Shown piece by piece: positions 1 through 5,501 of a DNA stretch of 11,731 nucleotides. Made by a program: the position numbers and the translations under genes. Under the pieces are notes generated by a model. It was given only the letters and a program-made list of their open reading frames with translations. It did no database searches and was not told the DNA's origin. Numbering within the stretch: the first letter of the stretch is position 1; each line of letters opens with the position of its first letter. This DNA comes from DASTDY01 sp035457345. GTDB taxonomy: Bacteria; Patescibacteriota; Saccharimonadia; Saccharimonadales; EFPC-124. The stretch is taken from positions 1 through 11,731 of the forward strand of contig DATIBT010000072.1 of NCBI GenBank assembly GCA_035457345.1, written 5' to 3'.

Positions 1-470
1 CGCACCACATGAATCATTTGAGCGCCTTGTGTACTGTTGAAGCAGGTGTAGATATAACGGTTCGAGACAAAGCTAGGGTCTACCGCCAAACCAAGCAAGC
101 CGCCTTCTCCTTTGGCCCGCACATCGCTAATACGAGCTAGCTCAACAGGTTTGCCATCCTTTACAATGTGCAGCACACCTTTGCGCTCGGTAAAAAGCAT
201 TTCTTTACTCGGCAAGAAGGCAATCTCCCATATGTGATCATAGCCGGTATACAGCGCGTCGGCAGTTACCTGTGGAGTAGCGGTAGACGCAGTGGGAATA
301 ATTGGCTGTGGCGAATTGGCCACGCTTACCTGTTGGTCAACAGTTACTTTGGCGGCCCACCATATGCCCACCCCTACTGCAATAGCAATGACAACAACAA
401 TCCCCAAATACACCCACGAGCGTACGGGGTGCGGGGATTGTATGTGCGCTCGGCTCCCACTATCTTGCAT
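1..470 (-). CDS. PQQ-dependent sugar dehydrogenase-like protein, membrane-anchored, 3' part beyond the window
   Basis: Only the first ~156 residues are visible; the gene runs off the left edge. A short basic N-terminus (residues 1-20) is followed by one hydrophobic helix (about 21-37, YLGIVVVIAIAVGVGIWW) and a Pro/Thr/Ser-rich linker to about residue 62. Then comes the opening of a glucose/sorbosone dehydrogenase beta-propeller: IWEIAFLPSKEMLFTERKG, LHIVKDGKP and GEGGLLGLAVDPSF match the family's start (W..AFLPDG..L.TER.G.L, GE.GLLG.A..P.F). Family members oxidise sugars with pyrroloquinoline quinone outside the cytoplasmic membrane; the anchor fits that location. The substrate cannot be told, and the catalytic His/Arg residues lie beyond the edge. 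The ATG at 470 lies 17 nt after the mnmA stop and has no Shine-Dalgarno sequence. Family assignment is good; activity and any PQQ supply are inference. Confidence 0.8.
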   Translation of the reverse strand, partial: MQDSGSRAHIQSPHPVRSWVYLGIVVVIAIAVGVGIWWAAKVTVDQQVSVANSPQPIIPTASTATPQVTADALYTGYDHIWEIAFLPSKEMLFTERKGVLHIVKDGKPVELARISDVRAKGEGGLLGLAVDPSFVSNRYIYTCFNSTQGAQMIHVV

Positions 471-479
471 ATGCTTTGT

Positions 480-485
480 ATTGTA
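480..485 (-). promoter_or_regulatory. possible -10 element (TACAAT) of the sugar dehydrogenase gene
   Basis: On the minus strand TACAAT lies 9 nt before the ATG at 470. The gene has no Shine-Dalgarno sequence, so transcription could start almost at the ATG (leaderless). The same hexamer stands 6-7 nt before the ATGs of tatD and the cysteine desulfurase. No convincing -35 box was found. It overlaps the mnmA stop region. Confidence 0.25.
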
Positions 486-487
486 GC

Positions 488-1783
488 TTATTTTGGCTCG
501 GCGGCGAGGGCTTCGGCCACGATTCCGCCGCCAAGAACCCTGTCACCATCGTACAAAACTGCTGACTGGCCAGGGGTGATGGCCCGCTCCGGTTCGGCGA
601 GCGTGAGCACGCCTTTGCTATCAAGCATGCAATCTACTAGCTGGGCGCGGTACCGGGTGCGAGCTTGATATGTTTTTCCAGGAGCCGGCGCATCGTTTAT
701 CCAGTGAAGGTGCTCAAGACGGAGACGGTCGCGCCAGAGGCTGTCGTCGTTTAAATCGGTTGTAACGTAGACGGTGTTCTTGGCCATATCTTTGCCAACT
801 ACATAGTACGGGAGTCCGCCCCCCACACCCAGGCCATGACGCTGGCCAAAAGTGTAAAAAATGGCGCCGTCATGCTGACCAATGACCTTGCCAATTTTTT
901 TATCGATAATATCACCCGGCTGGGAGGTGACATATTGGGACAAAAAATCTTTGATGCCAACTTGCCCAACGAAACAAATCCCCTGCGAATCTTTTTTAGC
1001 GGCGGTCGCCAGGCCAAGTTCGGCCGCCTTGGCGCGAACTTCCGGTTTGGTCATGTTGCCGAGGGGGAAGAGGGTTTTGCTGAGTGCTTCTTCGGTGATG
1101 CGATATAAAAAGTAGGTCTGATCCTTGGCGGCGTCGGCCGGCATCATTAAACTTGTAACCCCTCGAGCCTCGTCGCTCAGGGCGCCCTCCCACTCGTACT
1201 CACTTTGTTCCATGCGAGTGGTGTACCCTCCCTCCGCTCCACTCGGGGCTTCGCTATTGTGGGGCTGTCCGTTTGCAAAAGGAAGCTCGTGGAGCGGCAG
1301 CCGGGGGTGACCCGGAGGGAGGGCTTCCCGCTCGCCCGGAGCCGTACTCGGCGAGGACGAGTGGGAGGGAACCTGAGGGGCAGGACCCGCGGGGTGGTGT
1401 ACCCGCGCATAATGCCCCGTCGCAATCATATCTGCCCCATCTGCCAGCGCCGTCTGCAAAAACAGCTTAAACTTCACTTCCTGATTACACATAATATCGG
1501 GGTTTGGCGTGCGGCCCGCCTTGTATTCGGCAATCATGTAATCCACCACTTTTTGGCGGTATTCCTTCTGAAAATCAAACACTTTAAACGGGATGCCAAG
1601 CTGTACGGCCACCCGTTTTGCGTCTGCTAGATCATCTGCCCACGGGCACTTCATGCCCGGTAAATCTTGCGTCCAGTTCTTCATGTAGACACCAGTCACT
1701 GCGTACCCCTGCGCCTTCAATAGCGCCGCGCTCAAGCTGCTGTCTACACCGCCGCTCATGCCAACATAGATTTTTAGCGCCAT
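488..1783 (-). CDS. mnmA: tRNA-specific 2-thiouridylase MnmA with an ~80-residue in-frame insertion
   Basis: MnmA activates C2 of uridine 34 in Glu, Gln and Lys tRNAs with ATP and installs sulfur to give s2U. The PP-loop GMSGGVDSS is at residues 8-16, the first catalytic Cys (C99) is in TPNPDIMCNQEVKF and the second (C270) in DSQGICFVGQ. KDQTYFLYR (220-228), TFGQRHGLG and a C-terminal barrel also match the family. The length is 431 aa against about 360-370 usually. The excess lies at residues ~129-209, between GHYARV and the KDQTYF region, a variable loop in relatives. This stretch is Pro/Ser/Gly/Glu-rich and is encoded by two inverted copies of a repeat also present in tatD. Both catalytic Cys and the PP-loop are intact, so the enzyme is probably active. 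The ATG at 1783 overlaps the end of the upstream YdcF-like gene by 10 nt, and a cysteine desulfurase gene, the likely sulfur donor, lies one gene further upstream. Confidence 0.95.
   Translation of the reverse strand: MALKIYVGMSGGVDSSLSAALLKAQGYAVTGVYMKNWTQDLPGMKCPWADDLADAKRVAVQLGIPFKVFDFQKEYRQKVVDYMIAEYKAGRTPNPDIMCNQEVKFKLFLQTALADGADMIATGHYARVHHPAGPAPQVPSHSSSPSTAPGEREALPPGHPRLPLHELPFANGQPHNSEAPSGAEGGYTTRMEQSEYEWEGALSDEARGVTSLMMPADAAKDQTYFLYRITEEALSKTLFPLGNMTKPEVRAKAAELGLATAAKKDSQGICFVGQVGIKDFLSQYVTSQPGDIIDKKIGKVIGQHDGAIFYTFGQRHGLGVGGGLPYYVVGKDMAKNTVYVTTDLNDDSLWRDRLRLEHLHWINDAPAPGKTYQARTRYRAQLVDCMLDSKGVLTLAEPERAITPGQSAVLYDGDRVLGGGIVAEALAAEPK
1185..1391. repeat. two inverted copies of a GC-rich dispersed element inside mnmA
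   Basis: One copy reads on the plus strand at about 1313-1391. The second reads on the minus strand at about 1236-1185. Shared blocks are CGGAGGGAGGG (1313-1323 plus; 1226-1236 minus) and GAGTGGGAGGG (1359-1369 plus; 1185-1195 minus). The inner arms contain a perfect 9-bp inverted pair, CCGCTCCAC (1234-1242) and GTGGAGCGG (1289-1297), so the whole region can fold into a long imperfect hairpin. The plus-strand copy is about 70% identical by eye over about 78 bp to the element in tatD (4983-5060, minus strand), including an exact 14-nt match GGGCAGGACCCGCG. It adds about 80 codons to mnmA without breaking the frame. Confidence 0.75.
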
Positions 1784-2379
1784 GCCGAAACTACTACCGT
1801 TTTTACTGTTTCAGAAAAAGCGAGCAGCCAGCCGGTACTGGTCAGCCACCAGTTAGCGCCCCAGTTGCGATCGGTGGACGTCGGGTGGTTCACTACAGTA
1901 ATAGCGTCGCCAAATACCCGCTGAAACTCAATACTTGCTCGGCGTTGATGATACGGCGACGTCACTAAAATAACCCGACGGTCACGATTGCTCAGCAAGG
2001 AGGCGGTACCGGTCGCATTTTCGCTGGTGTCGACAGCAAATTTGTCGAGAATAATATCACCATCCGGCACGCCACTCTCCAAGGCCTGGTTACGCATAGC
2101 TTCGGCGTTTGACGGGCCGCTCGTATCTAGTGCTGCACCCGAGAAGATGAGCTTTGGCGCCCACCCTGCTTTATACAACTTAATTGCCTCGTTCGTCCGC
2201 GCCTGGGTATCACCACCACTAATAGCCACAATGACATCGGCGGGCGCACAGTTAGCGCTGCCCACTTCTGGCCCCATACACTCCTTTAGGTCATCAATGC
2301 TCAAGTAAGAATTGGCGCTCCACACAATACCAGCGAGGCCGCCGGCGACCACCGCCCCAGTAAGAATCAGTTTAAGCAC
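1774..2379 (-). CDS. YdcF-like DUF218 domain protein, membrane-anchored
   Basis: This 201-aa protein has an N-terminal hydrophobic helix (about residues 3-20) followed by a DUF218/YdcF fold. Matching motifs are ADVIVAISGGD, a region with Arg and EAIKLYKAGWAPKLIFSG, NAEAMRNQALESGVPDGDI, DTSENATGTA and ILVTSPYHQRRA, which follow the family pattern (GG..R, A..LY..G, SG, sEA..M...GVP, T.eNa, VTs.yH..Ra). DUF218 proteins such as SanA, ElyC and YdcF are linked to envelope functions; the reaction is unknown. I chose the GTG at 2379: it has GAGG about 6 nt upstream and overlaps the desulfurase end by only 8 nt, while any longer reading would overlap that gene by almost 300 nt. The 3' end overlaps the mnmA start by 10 nt, so the three genes look translationally coupled. 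A link between this protein and tRNA thiolation is not evident. Confidence 0.85.
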   Translation of the reverse strand: MLKLILTGAVVAGGLAGIVWSANSYLSIDDLKECMGPEVGSANCAPADVIVAISGGDTQARTNEAIKLYKAGWAPKLIFSGAALDTSGPSNAEAMRNQALESGVPDGDIILDKFAVDTSENATGTASLLSNRDRRVILVTSPYHQRRASIEFQRVFGDAITVVNHPTSTDRNWGANWWLTSTGWLLAFSETVKTVVVSAWR

Positions 2380-3529
2380 GGTAGACCTCGCGGACTGCGG
2401 CAATAATCCAATCAGCAGCCTGAGTAATTTCCTCTGGCGTTGTGGGGCGGCCAAGCGTGAGGCGCAGACTGCCCTGCACCGCGTCGTCGCCCAGCCCGCA
2501 CGCCACAAGCACGTGCGAGGCGGTTTGCTTATTGGCGGCGCACGCTGAACCGGTGCTAGCCATAACGCCGCGCTCATCGAGCACCATAAGGAGCCGCTCG
2601 CCATCAATACCAGGCCAGCTGACGTGAAGGTTGTTAGGGAGACGCTTTTTGAGGTTGCCATTTACTATAGTGGCGGGCAGTGCTTCGGTAATATGGCGTT
2701 GCAGCTCGTCACGCAAGGCGGCTGTTTTGGCAATGGCTTCCTTGCGCTCTCCCTGGGCAATGTCGAGAGCGGTTGCCAGACCTATACATGCGGCCACATT
2801 TTCAGTGCCACTGCGTACACCCGACTCTTGCCCGCCGCCCAAAATTAACGGCGCAAGCTCAATCCCGGCCTTTACAAACAGCACGCCGCTTTGCTTTGGA
2901 CCGTACATTTTGCCCCCGTTAAGCGTGAGCAAATCCACGCCCAGCCGGCTGGCGTGAAGATCTAAATACATACCGGCTTGGCTGGCATCCGTATGCAAGT
3001 ACAGAGGTAATTTATTGTTGCGAAGATGGCGCAAGCGACGGATCTCGGCAAGCGCGCCTGCAATTTCTTTCAATGGCTGGATAGTACCAATTTCATTATT
3101 AGCAGCGGTCACACTTACGAGTACCGTTGTGTCATCTATAACCTGCCTGAGAGAGGCGACGTCTACCGTGCCGTCCTTTCGCACCGCAATCATCTTGTGC
3201 GTGTACTGGCTTGCACACGCCAGTACAGCCTCGTGCTCAATTGCGCTCACTGCAATAGCTGCCTCTGGGTAACGGCGCATTATGCCGTGGATTGCCAGAT
3301 TAATAGATTCGGTGGCCCCGGCCGTAAAAATCACCTCGGCGTGTTTAGCGCCAAGCCAGTGGGCCACGCGGCCGCGGGCGTCTTCGAGCGCCTGCCTCAC
3401 CCCTTTGGCTGCAAGGTATGAACTCGAAGGATTATAAAAAGCATCCGCCCAAAATGGCCTCATGACATCAATAACCCGCTGATCAAGCGGAGTTGCAGCG
3501 GCATAATCAAGATATATCGGACGAATCAT
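2372..3529 (-). CDS. cysteine desulfurase (IscS/NifS/YrvO family)
   Basis: This PLP enzyme takes sulfur from cysteine, leaving alanine and an enzyme persulfide that is passed to acceptors. It is 385 aa, the normal family length. It opens with IYLDYAAATPLD; TAGATESINLAIHG binds PLP phosphate; H99 in IEHEAV stacks on the cofactor; D181 and Q184 in HTDASQAG contact it; the Schiff-base lysine is K207 in NGGKMYGPKQSG; RSGTENVA is conserved; and the persulfide Cys is C330 in GSACAANKQTASHVL. The C330-to-SHV spacing matches group I enzymes (IscS, NifS). No IscU or Suf scaffold gene is nearby, but mnmA is two genes downstream in the same run. A role as dedicated sulfur donor for MnmA, like YrvO in Bacillus, is therefore the likeliest one; a wider Fe-S role cannot be excluded. 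The ATG at 3529 has no Shine-Dalgarno sequence but has TACAAT 7 nt before it. Confidence 0.95.
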   Translation of the reverse strand: MIRPIYLDYAAATPLDQRVIDVMRPFWADAFYNPSSSYLAAKGVRQALEDARGRVAHWLGAKHAEVIFTAGATESINLAIHGIMRRYPEAAIAVSAIEHEAVLACASQYTHKMIAVRKDGTVDVASLRQVIDDTTVLVSVTAANNEIGTIQPLKEIAGALAEIRRLRHLRNNKLPLYLHTDASQAGMYLDLHASRLGVDLLTLNGGKMYGPKQSGVLFVKAGIELAPLILGGGQESGVRSGTENVAACIGLATALDIAQGERKEAIAKTAALRDELQRHITEALPATIVNGNLKKRLPNNLHVSWPGIDGERLLMVLDERGVMASTGSACAANKQTASHVLVACGLGDDAVQGSLRLTLGRPTTPEEITQAADWIIAAVREVYRA

Positions 3530-3536
3530 ACTAATT

Positions 3537-3542
3537 ATTGTA
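3537..3542 (-). promoter_or_regulatory. possible -10 element (TACAAT) of the cysteine desulfurase run
   Basis: On the minus strand TACAAT stands 7 nt before the ATG at 3529, in the 37-nt gap after the previous gene. This spacing would put the transcription start at or very near the start codon. No good -35 box is visible, so read-through from upstream may also drive the gene. Confidence 0.3.
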
Positions 3543-3566
3543 CCGGGCCGCTCACAAAAGGGCTAA

Positions 3567-4004
3567 CTAGGCAGTTACTAGGGGTTGGCCGGTAATATGA
3601 TCGCGGTGGTAGATGCCACGGATCACTTGTTCGCGATACAAACGGGTCGCCATAGCGAGGTTATGCAACTCCGCACCTTCCACAACCTGATACGGCTGGT
3701 TGTCTTGAACTTTGAGGATATTGTTAGGATGGACTTCGTAGCGAGTAGTGATACTTTGGCGCTTGCCCTTTTCATCACTCCACTCTTCATACCAAATCCA
3801 GGTGTGCTCATCGAGACAAAAGAACTCGCGGCGATGGCCTTTGGGAATAGGGCCAAATAATTGGGCGCCAATTTTTGACTCCATACGGATAAGGTCGCGC
3901 TCTGTCAACTTTGCGAACGATTTAGGACGAACCGGCTTAGCAGCGCGCTGCGTTGGCTCGACGCCCGTGATGAGTTTAGTGAATAACTGTCCAACTTTAC
4001 CCAT
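3567..4004 (-). CDS. uncharacterised 145-aa protein with a Trp-rich core
   Basis: I do not recognise this family. A basic N-terminal stretch rich in Lys/Arg/Pro (about residues 15-35) leads to a compact region. A helix (LTERDLIRMESKIGAQLFG, 33-51) is followed by strands around REFFCLDEHTWIWYEEW (59-75), a charged turn and SITTRYEVHPNNILKVQ. The last part (about 113-132) looks helical. There is no signal peptide or membrane segment, so it is probably cytoplasmic. It starts 4 nt after the stop of the 133-aa gene upstream, so the pair is almost certainly co-expressed. The Trp/Tyr cluster and the charged surface would suit a small binding domain, but that is only a guess. That the protein is real is supported by tight packing, the absence of a competing frame and a sensible amino-acid composition. 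Confidence 0.75.
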   Translation of the reverse strand: MGKVGQLFTKLITGVEPTQRAAKPVRPKSFAKLTERDLIRMESKIGAQLFGPIPKGHRREFFCLDEHTWIWYEEWSDEKGKRQSITTRYEVHPNNILKVQDNQPYQVVEGAELHNLAMATRLYREQVIRGIYHRDHITGQPLVTA

Positions 4005-4008
4005 GGCT

Positions 4009-4410
4009 TTAACTCAAATCTGCCCGGTTACGTTGCTCTGGATTGGCGTCACGCAATGTGGCCATTCGGACATTCCTAACTGCGGGGCCGTCGTGGGCAA
4101 CTTCATCGTAAGCAAGCTGTTCGTCGGTGTCTATGCCACCTTCGCGCACAGGACGAGCAACAATCTGCTCTTGCCGCGGCACATGAATGTCCGGACCAGC
4201 AATAGCCTGCGAGCGCGCCTCTTGGGCAAGACGAGCCATGTCCGGCTCAACAAAACGGGGCTGAAGATCGGCGGGGGTAATGTGGCCAGTTAGCTGATCC
4301 TGTTGCTGTTCAGCAAGATATCCCGGCGGCATTTGGAACATGCCCTTTTGCTCGGCGGGGTTAGAGGGGGCGTTAAAACTAGGAGTTAATGTATTTCCAG
4401 TCGGTTGCAT
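4009..4410 (-). CDS. uncharacterised, probably disordered 133-aa protein
   Basis: I do not recognise this protein. The sequence is low in hydrophobic residues and rich in Gln, Pro, Asn, Arg, Asp and Glu (for example PPGYLAEQQQDQLTG at about 28-42 and DANPEQRNRADLS at the end). There is no evident fold, membrane helix or signal peptide. It may be mostly disordered, with a short helix at about 58-70. The ATG at 4410 has AAGGA 5 nt upstream, so the start is well placed. A small stem (TCCTT with AAGGA, 4416-4434) could pair with this site. The gene is followed after 4 nt by the 145-aa gene, suggesting a two-gene unit, perhaps a linker or adaptor and its partner. It lies 39 nt after the tatD stop with no clear terminator between them. 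Confidence 0.7.
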   Translation of the reverse strand: MQPTGNTLTPSFNAPSNPAEQKGMFQMPPGYLAEQQQDQLTGHITPADLQPRFVEPDMARLAQEARSQAIAGPDIHVPRQEQIVARPVREGGIDTDEQLAYDEVAHDGPAVRNVRMATLRDANPEQRNRADLS

Positions 4411-4449
4411 GACTATCCTTTACGTAACTAAGGACTTTTTATTGACTGT

Positions 4450-5391
4450 TTATTTAAAACGAAAAAGGCTTTGCGCGTTCGCGCTCGTGTGGTTGGCGAG
4501 CTCGGCTAGGGGTTCTCCCCGGAGGTGAGCCATGAACTCGGCCACCAGCCTGACATGCGCGGGCTCGTTTACTCTACCACGGAACGGCACTGGGGTCAAG
4601 AACGGAGCGTCGGTTTCTAAGAGCAATTTAGTGAGGGGTATCGCCCTGGCCATATCTAATTGGGACTGCTCTTTAGTGAAGGTCATAATACCGTTTACAC
4701 CAATGAACAGATCACGCTCTAGCGCTTTTGCTAGGTTAGCCTGGCTGTCGGTAAAGCTATGGAGGACGCCACGGAGCCCTTTGTAGCTGTCGAAAATTGG
4801 CCAAAAATCGTCAAACGCTTCGCGCACATGGAAGATGAGGGGCAAATCATGGGCAATTGCTAGTTCAATTTGAGCACGGAGCGCTGCTTCTTGGTCATGT
4901 TTGTCTGAGTGGTTGTAAAAGTAATCGAGGCCGCATTCGCCGATGGCAACGATCTTTTTGATGCCAACGCCTACAAAAGCGTCGCGGGTCCTGCCCGAAA
5001 GGCTCCTCCCACCGTGTCCTCGCGGAGTACCGCTGCGGGTCGGCGGGGTACCCTCCTCTCCGTCACCCGCCACCAAGTCCTGTGGCGGTTCACTAGAAAG
5101 CAGGCTTTGGAGCACTGGTAATGCAGTCCTTGCAAACTTCGCCTCGTGCGGGTGCAGCCCAACGCTCGCCCAAACATTGGAGTGAGTTTGAGCAAATTCG
5201 ACCGCCCGCTGGCTGTCGTTGGCGGTGGTGCCGACGCAAATAAGCCGCGTCACCTCTTTTTCCGTGGCACGGTGTATTAGCTCGTCGCCGTCGTTTATCT
5301 CAGCTTTCAACCAAAGTGCGTGTGTGGGGTCGTCTTTATTCTTTGCCACCGATGCTTCATGAATGTGGCAATGGGTATCAGTTAACTGCAT
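4450..5391 (-). CDS. tatD: TatD-family metal-dependent DNase with an ~40-residue in-frame insertion
   Basis: TatD proteins are two-metal hydrolases of the amidohydrolase superfamily with 3'-5' exonuclease activity on DNA and RNA. The metal-binding set is visible: THCHIH (6-11), VGLHPHE (77-83), the bridging Glu in AIGECGLDY (149-157), LIFHVRE (185-191), LHSFTDS (210-216) and LETDAPFLTP (258-267). The protein has 313 aa against about 255-265 normally. The extra residues (about 101-141) lie between the HPHE and AIGE motifs, where relatives have about 25-30 residues and this protein about 67. The insert is Gly/Arg/Thr/Pro-rich and is encoded by one copy of the element also found in mnmA. All metal ligands are present, so activity is likely. 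The ATG at 5391 lacks a Shine-Dalgarno sequence; TACAAT lies 6 nt before it. In Bacillus the tatD orthologue yabD follows metS, and here tatD also follows metG, with one opposite-strand gene in between. Confidence 0.93.
   Translation of the reverse strand: MQLTDTHCHIHEASVAKNKDDPTHALWLKAEINDGDELIHRATEKEVTRLICVGTTANDSQRAVEFAQTHSNVWASVGLHPHEAKFARTALPVLQSLLSSEPPQDLVAGDGEEGTPPTRSGTPRGHGGRSLSGRTRDAFVGVGIKKIVAIGECGLDYFYNHSDKHDQEAALRAQIELAIAHDLPLIFHVREAFDDFWPIFDSYKGLRGVLHSFTDSQANLAKALERDLFIGVNGIMTFTKEQSQLDMARAIPLTKLLLETDAPFLTPVPFRGRVNEPAHVRLVAEFMAHLRGEPLAELANHTSANAQSLFRFK
4983..5060 (-). repeat. single copy of the dispersed GC-rich element inside tatD
   Basis: Read on the minus (coding) strand, this stretch aligns without gaps to plus-strand 1314-1391 in mnmA at about 56 of 78 positions by eye. 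The best blocks are GTACTCCGCGAGGAC (5030-5016), TGGGAGG, and the exact match GGGCAGGACCCGCG (4996-4983). It contains internal inverted repeats such as GCGGGT with ACCCGC. In tatD the element reads in sense, whereas the aligned copy in mnmA reads antisense. Several reading frames on both strands are free of stops here. Confidence 0.75.
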
Positions 5392-5397
5392 ATTTCT

Positions 5398-5403
5398 ATT
5401 GTA
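5398..5403 (-). promoter_or_regulatory. possible -10 element (TACAAT) of tatD
   Basis: On the minus strand TACAAT ends 6 nt before the tatD ATG at 5391, and there is no Shine-Dalgarno sequence, so the transcript could be leaderless. No convincing -35 box is seen. The plus-strand promoter at 5411-5439 starts only 8 bp away and fires in the opposite direction. Confidence 0.3.
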
Positions 5404-5410
5404 CAGATTA

Positions 5411-5439
5411 TTGACTTATATAAATAAGAATTATATAAT
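5411..5439 (+). promoter_or_regulatory. strong sigma-70 type promoter of the 5502-6173 gene
   Basis: The -35 TTGACT (5411-5416) and -10 TATAAT (5434-5439) are separated by exactly 17 bp in a very AT-rich stretch, giving an expected start near 5446. The sequence resembles the promoter at 7938-7966 well beyond the hexamers: from the A before the -35 to the end of the -10, about 23 of 30 positions agree, including an 11-nt block AATTATATAAT. Confidence 0.8.
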
Positions 5440-5446
5440 AACTTTT

Positions 5447-5498
5447 ATGCGCAAGTAGCGCGGCTATCGCTTTAGCGATTGCTACCCCGAAGGGGAAG
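5447..5498 (+). promoter_or_regulatory. structured 5' leader with a hairpin over the ribosome binding site
   Basis: Just after the expected transcription start there is a tiny open frame, ATG CGC AAG TAG (5447-5458). A stem follows, ATCGCT with AGCGAT (5466-5471 and 5474-5479), which TAGC/GCTA (5456-5459 and 5481-5484) can extend. A second small stem, CCCC-GAA-GGGG (5485-5495), includes part of the Shine-Dalgarno sequence AGGGGAAG (5491-5498) that serves the GTG at 5502. The layout could limit translation, but I recognise no riboswitch class. Confidence 0.4.
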
Positions 5499-5501
5499 AA
5501 C

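Noticed and set aside
168..668. Plus-strand open frame over the sugar dehydrogenase start and the mnmA end
   Set aside because: No ribosome site or family pattern is visible, and the minus-strand frames show clear conserved motifs.
799..1193. Several open frames antisense or frame-shifted within mnmA
   Set aside because: They overlap the conserved MnmA core and show no motifs or start signals.
1218..1404. 11-bp direct repeat GTGGTGTACCC (1218-1228 and 1394-1404) as a target-site duplication
   Set aside because: The left copy lies within the element-like sequence (compare GGGTAC in the tatD copy) and does not flank it, so it is not a clean duplication.
1185..1410. Intein or group I/II intron inside mnmA
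   Set aside because: The insert is only about 80 residues, lacks the Cys/Ser start and HN end of inteins, and is itself an open frame made of repeat copies.
2380..2661. N-terminal extension of the YdcF-like protein up to an ATG at 2661
   Set aside because: It would overlap the cysteine desulfurase by almost 300 nt. The GTG at 2379 has a GAGG site, and the membrane helix starts right after it.
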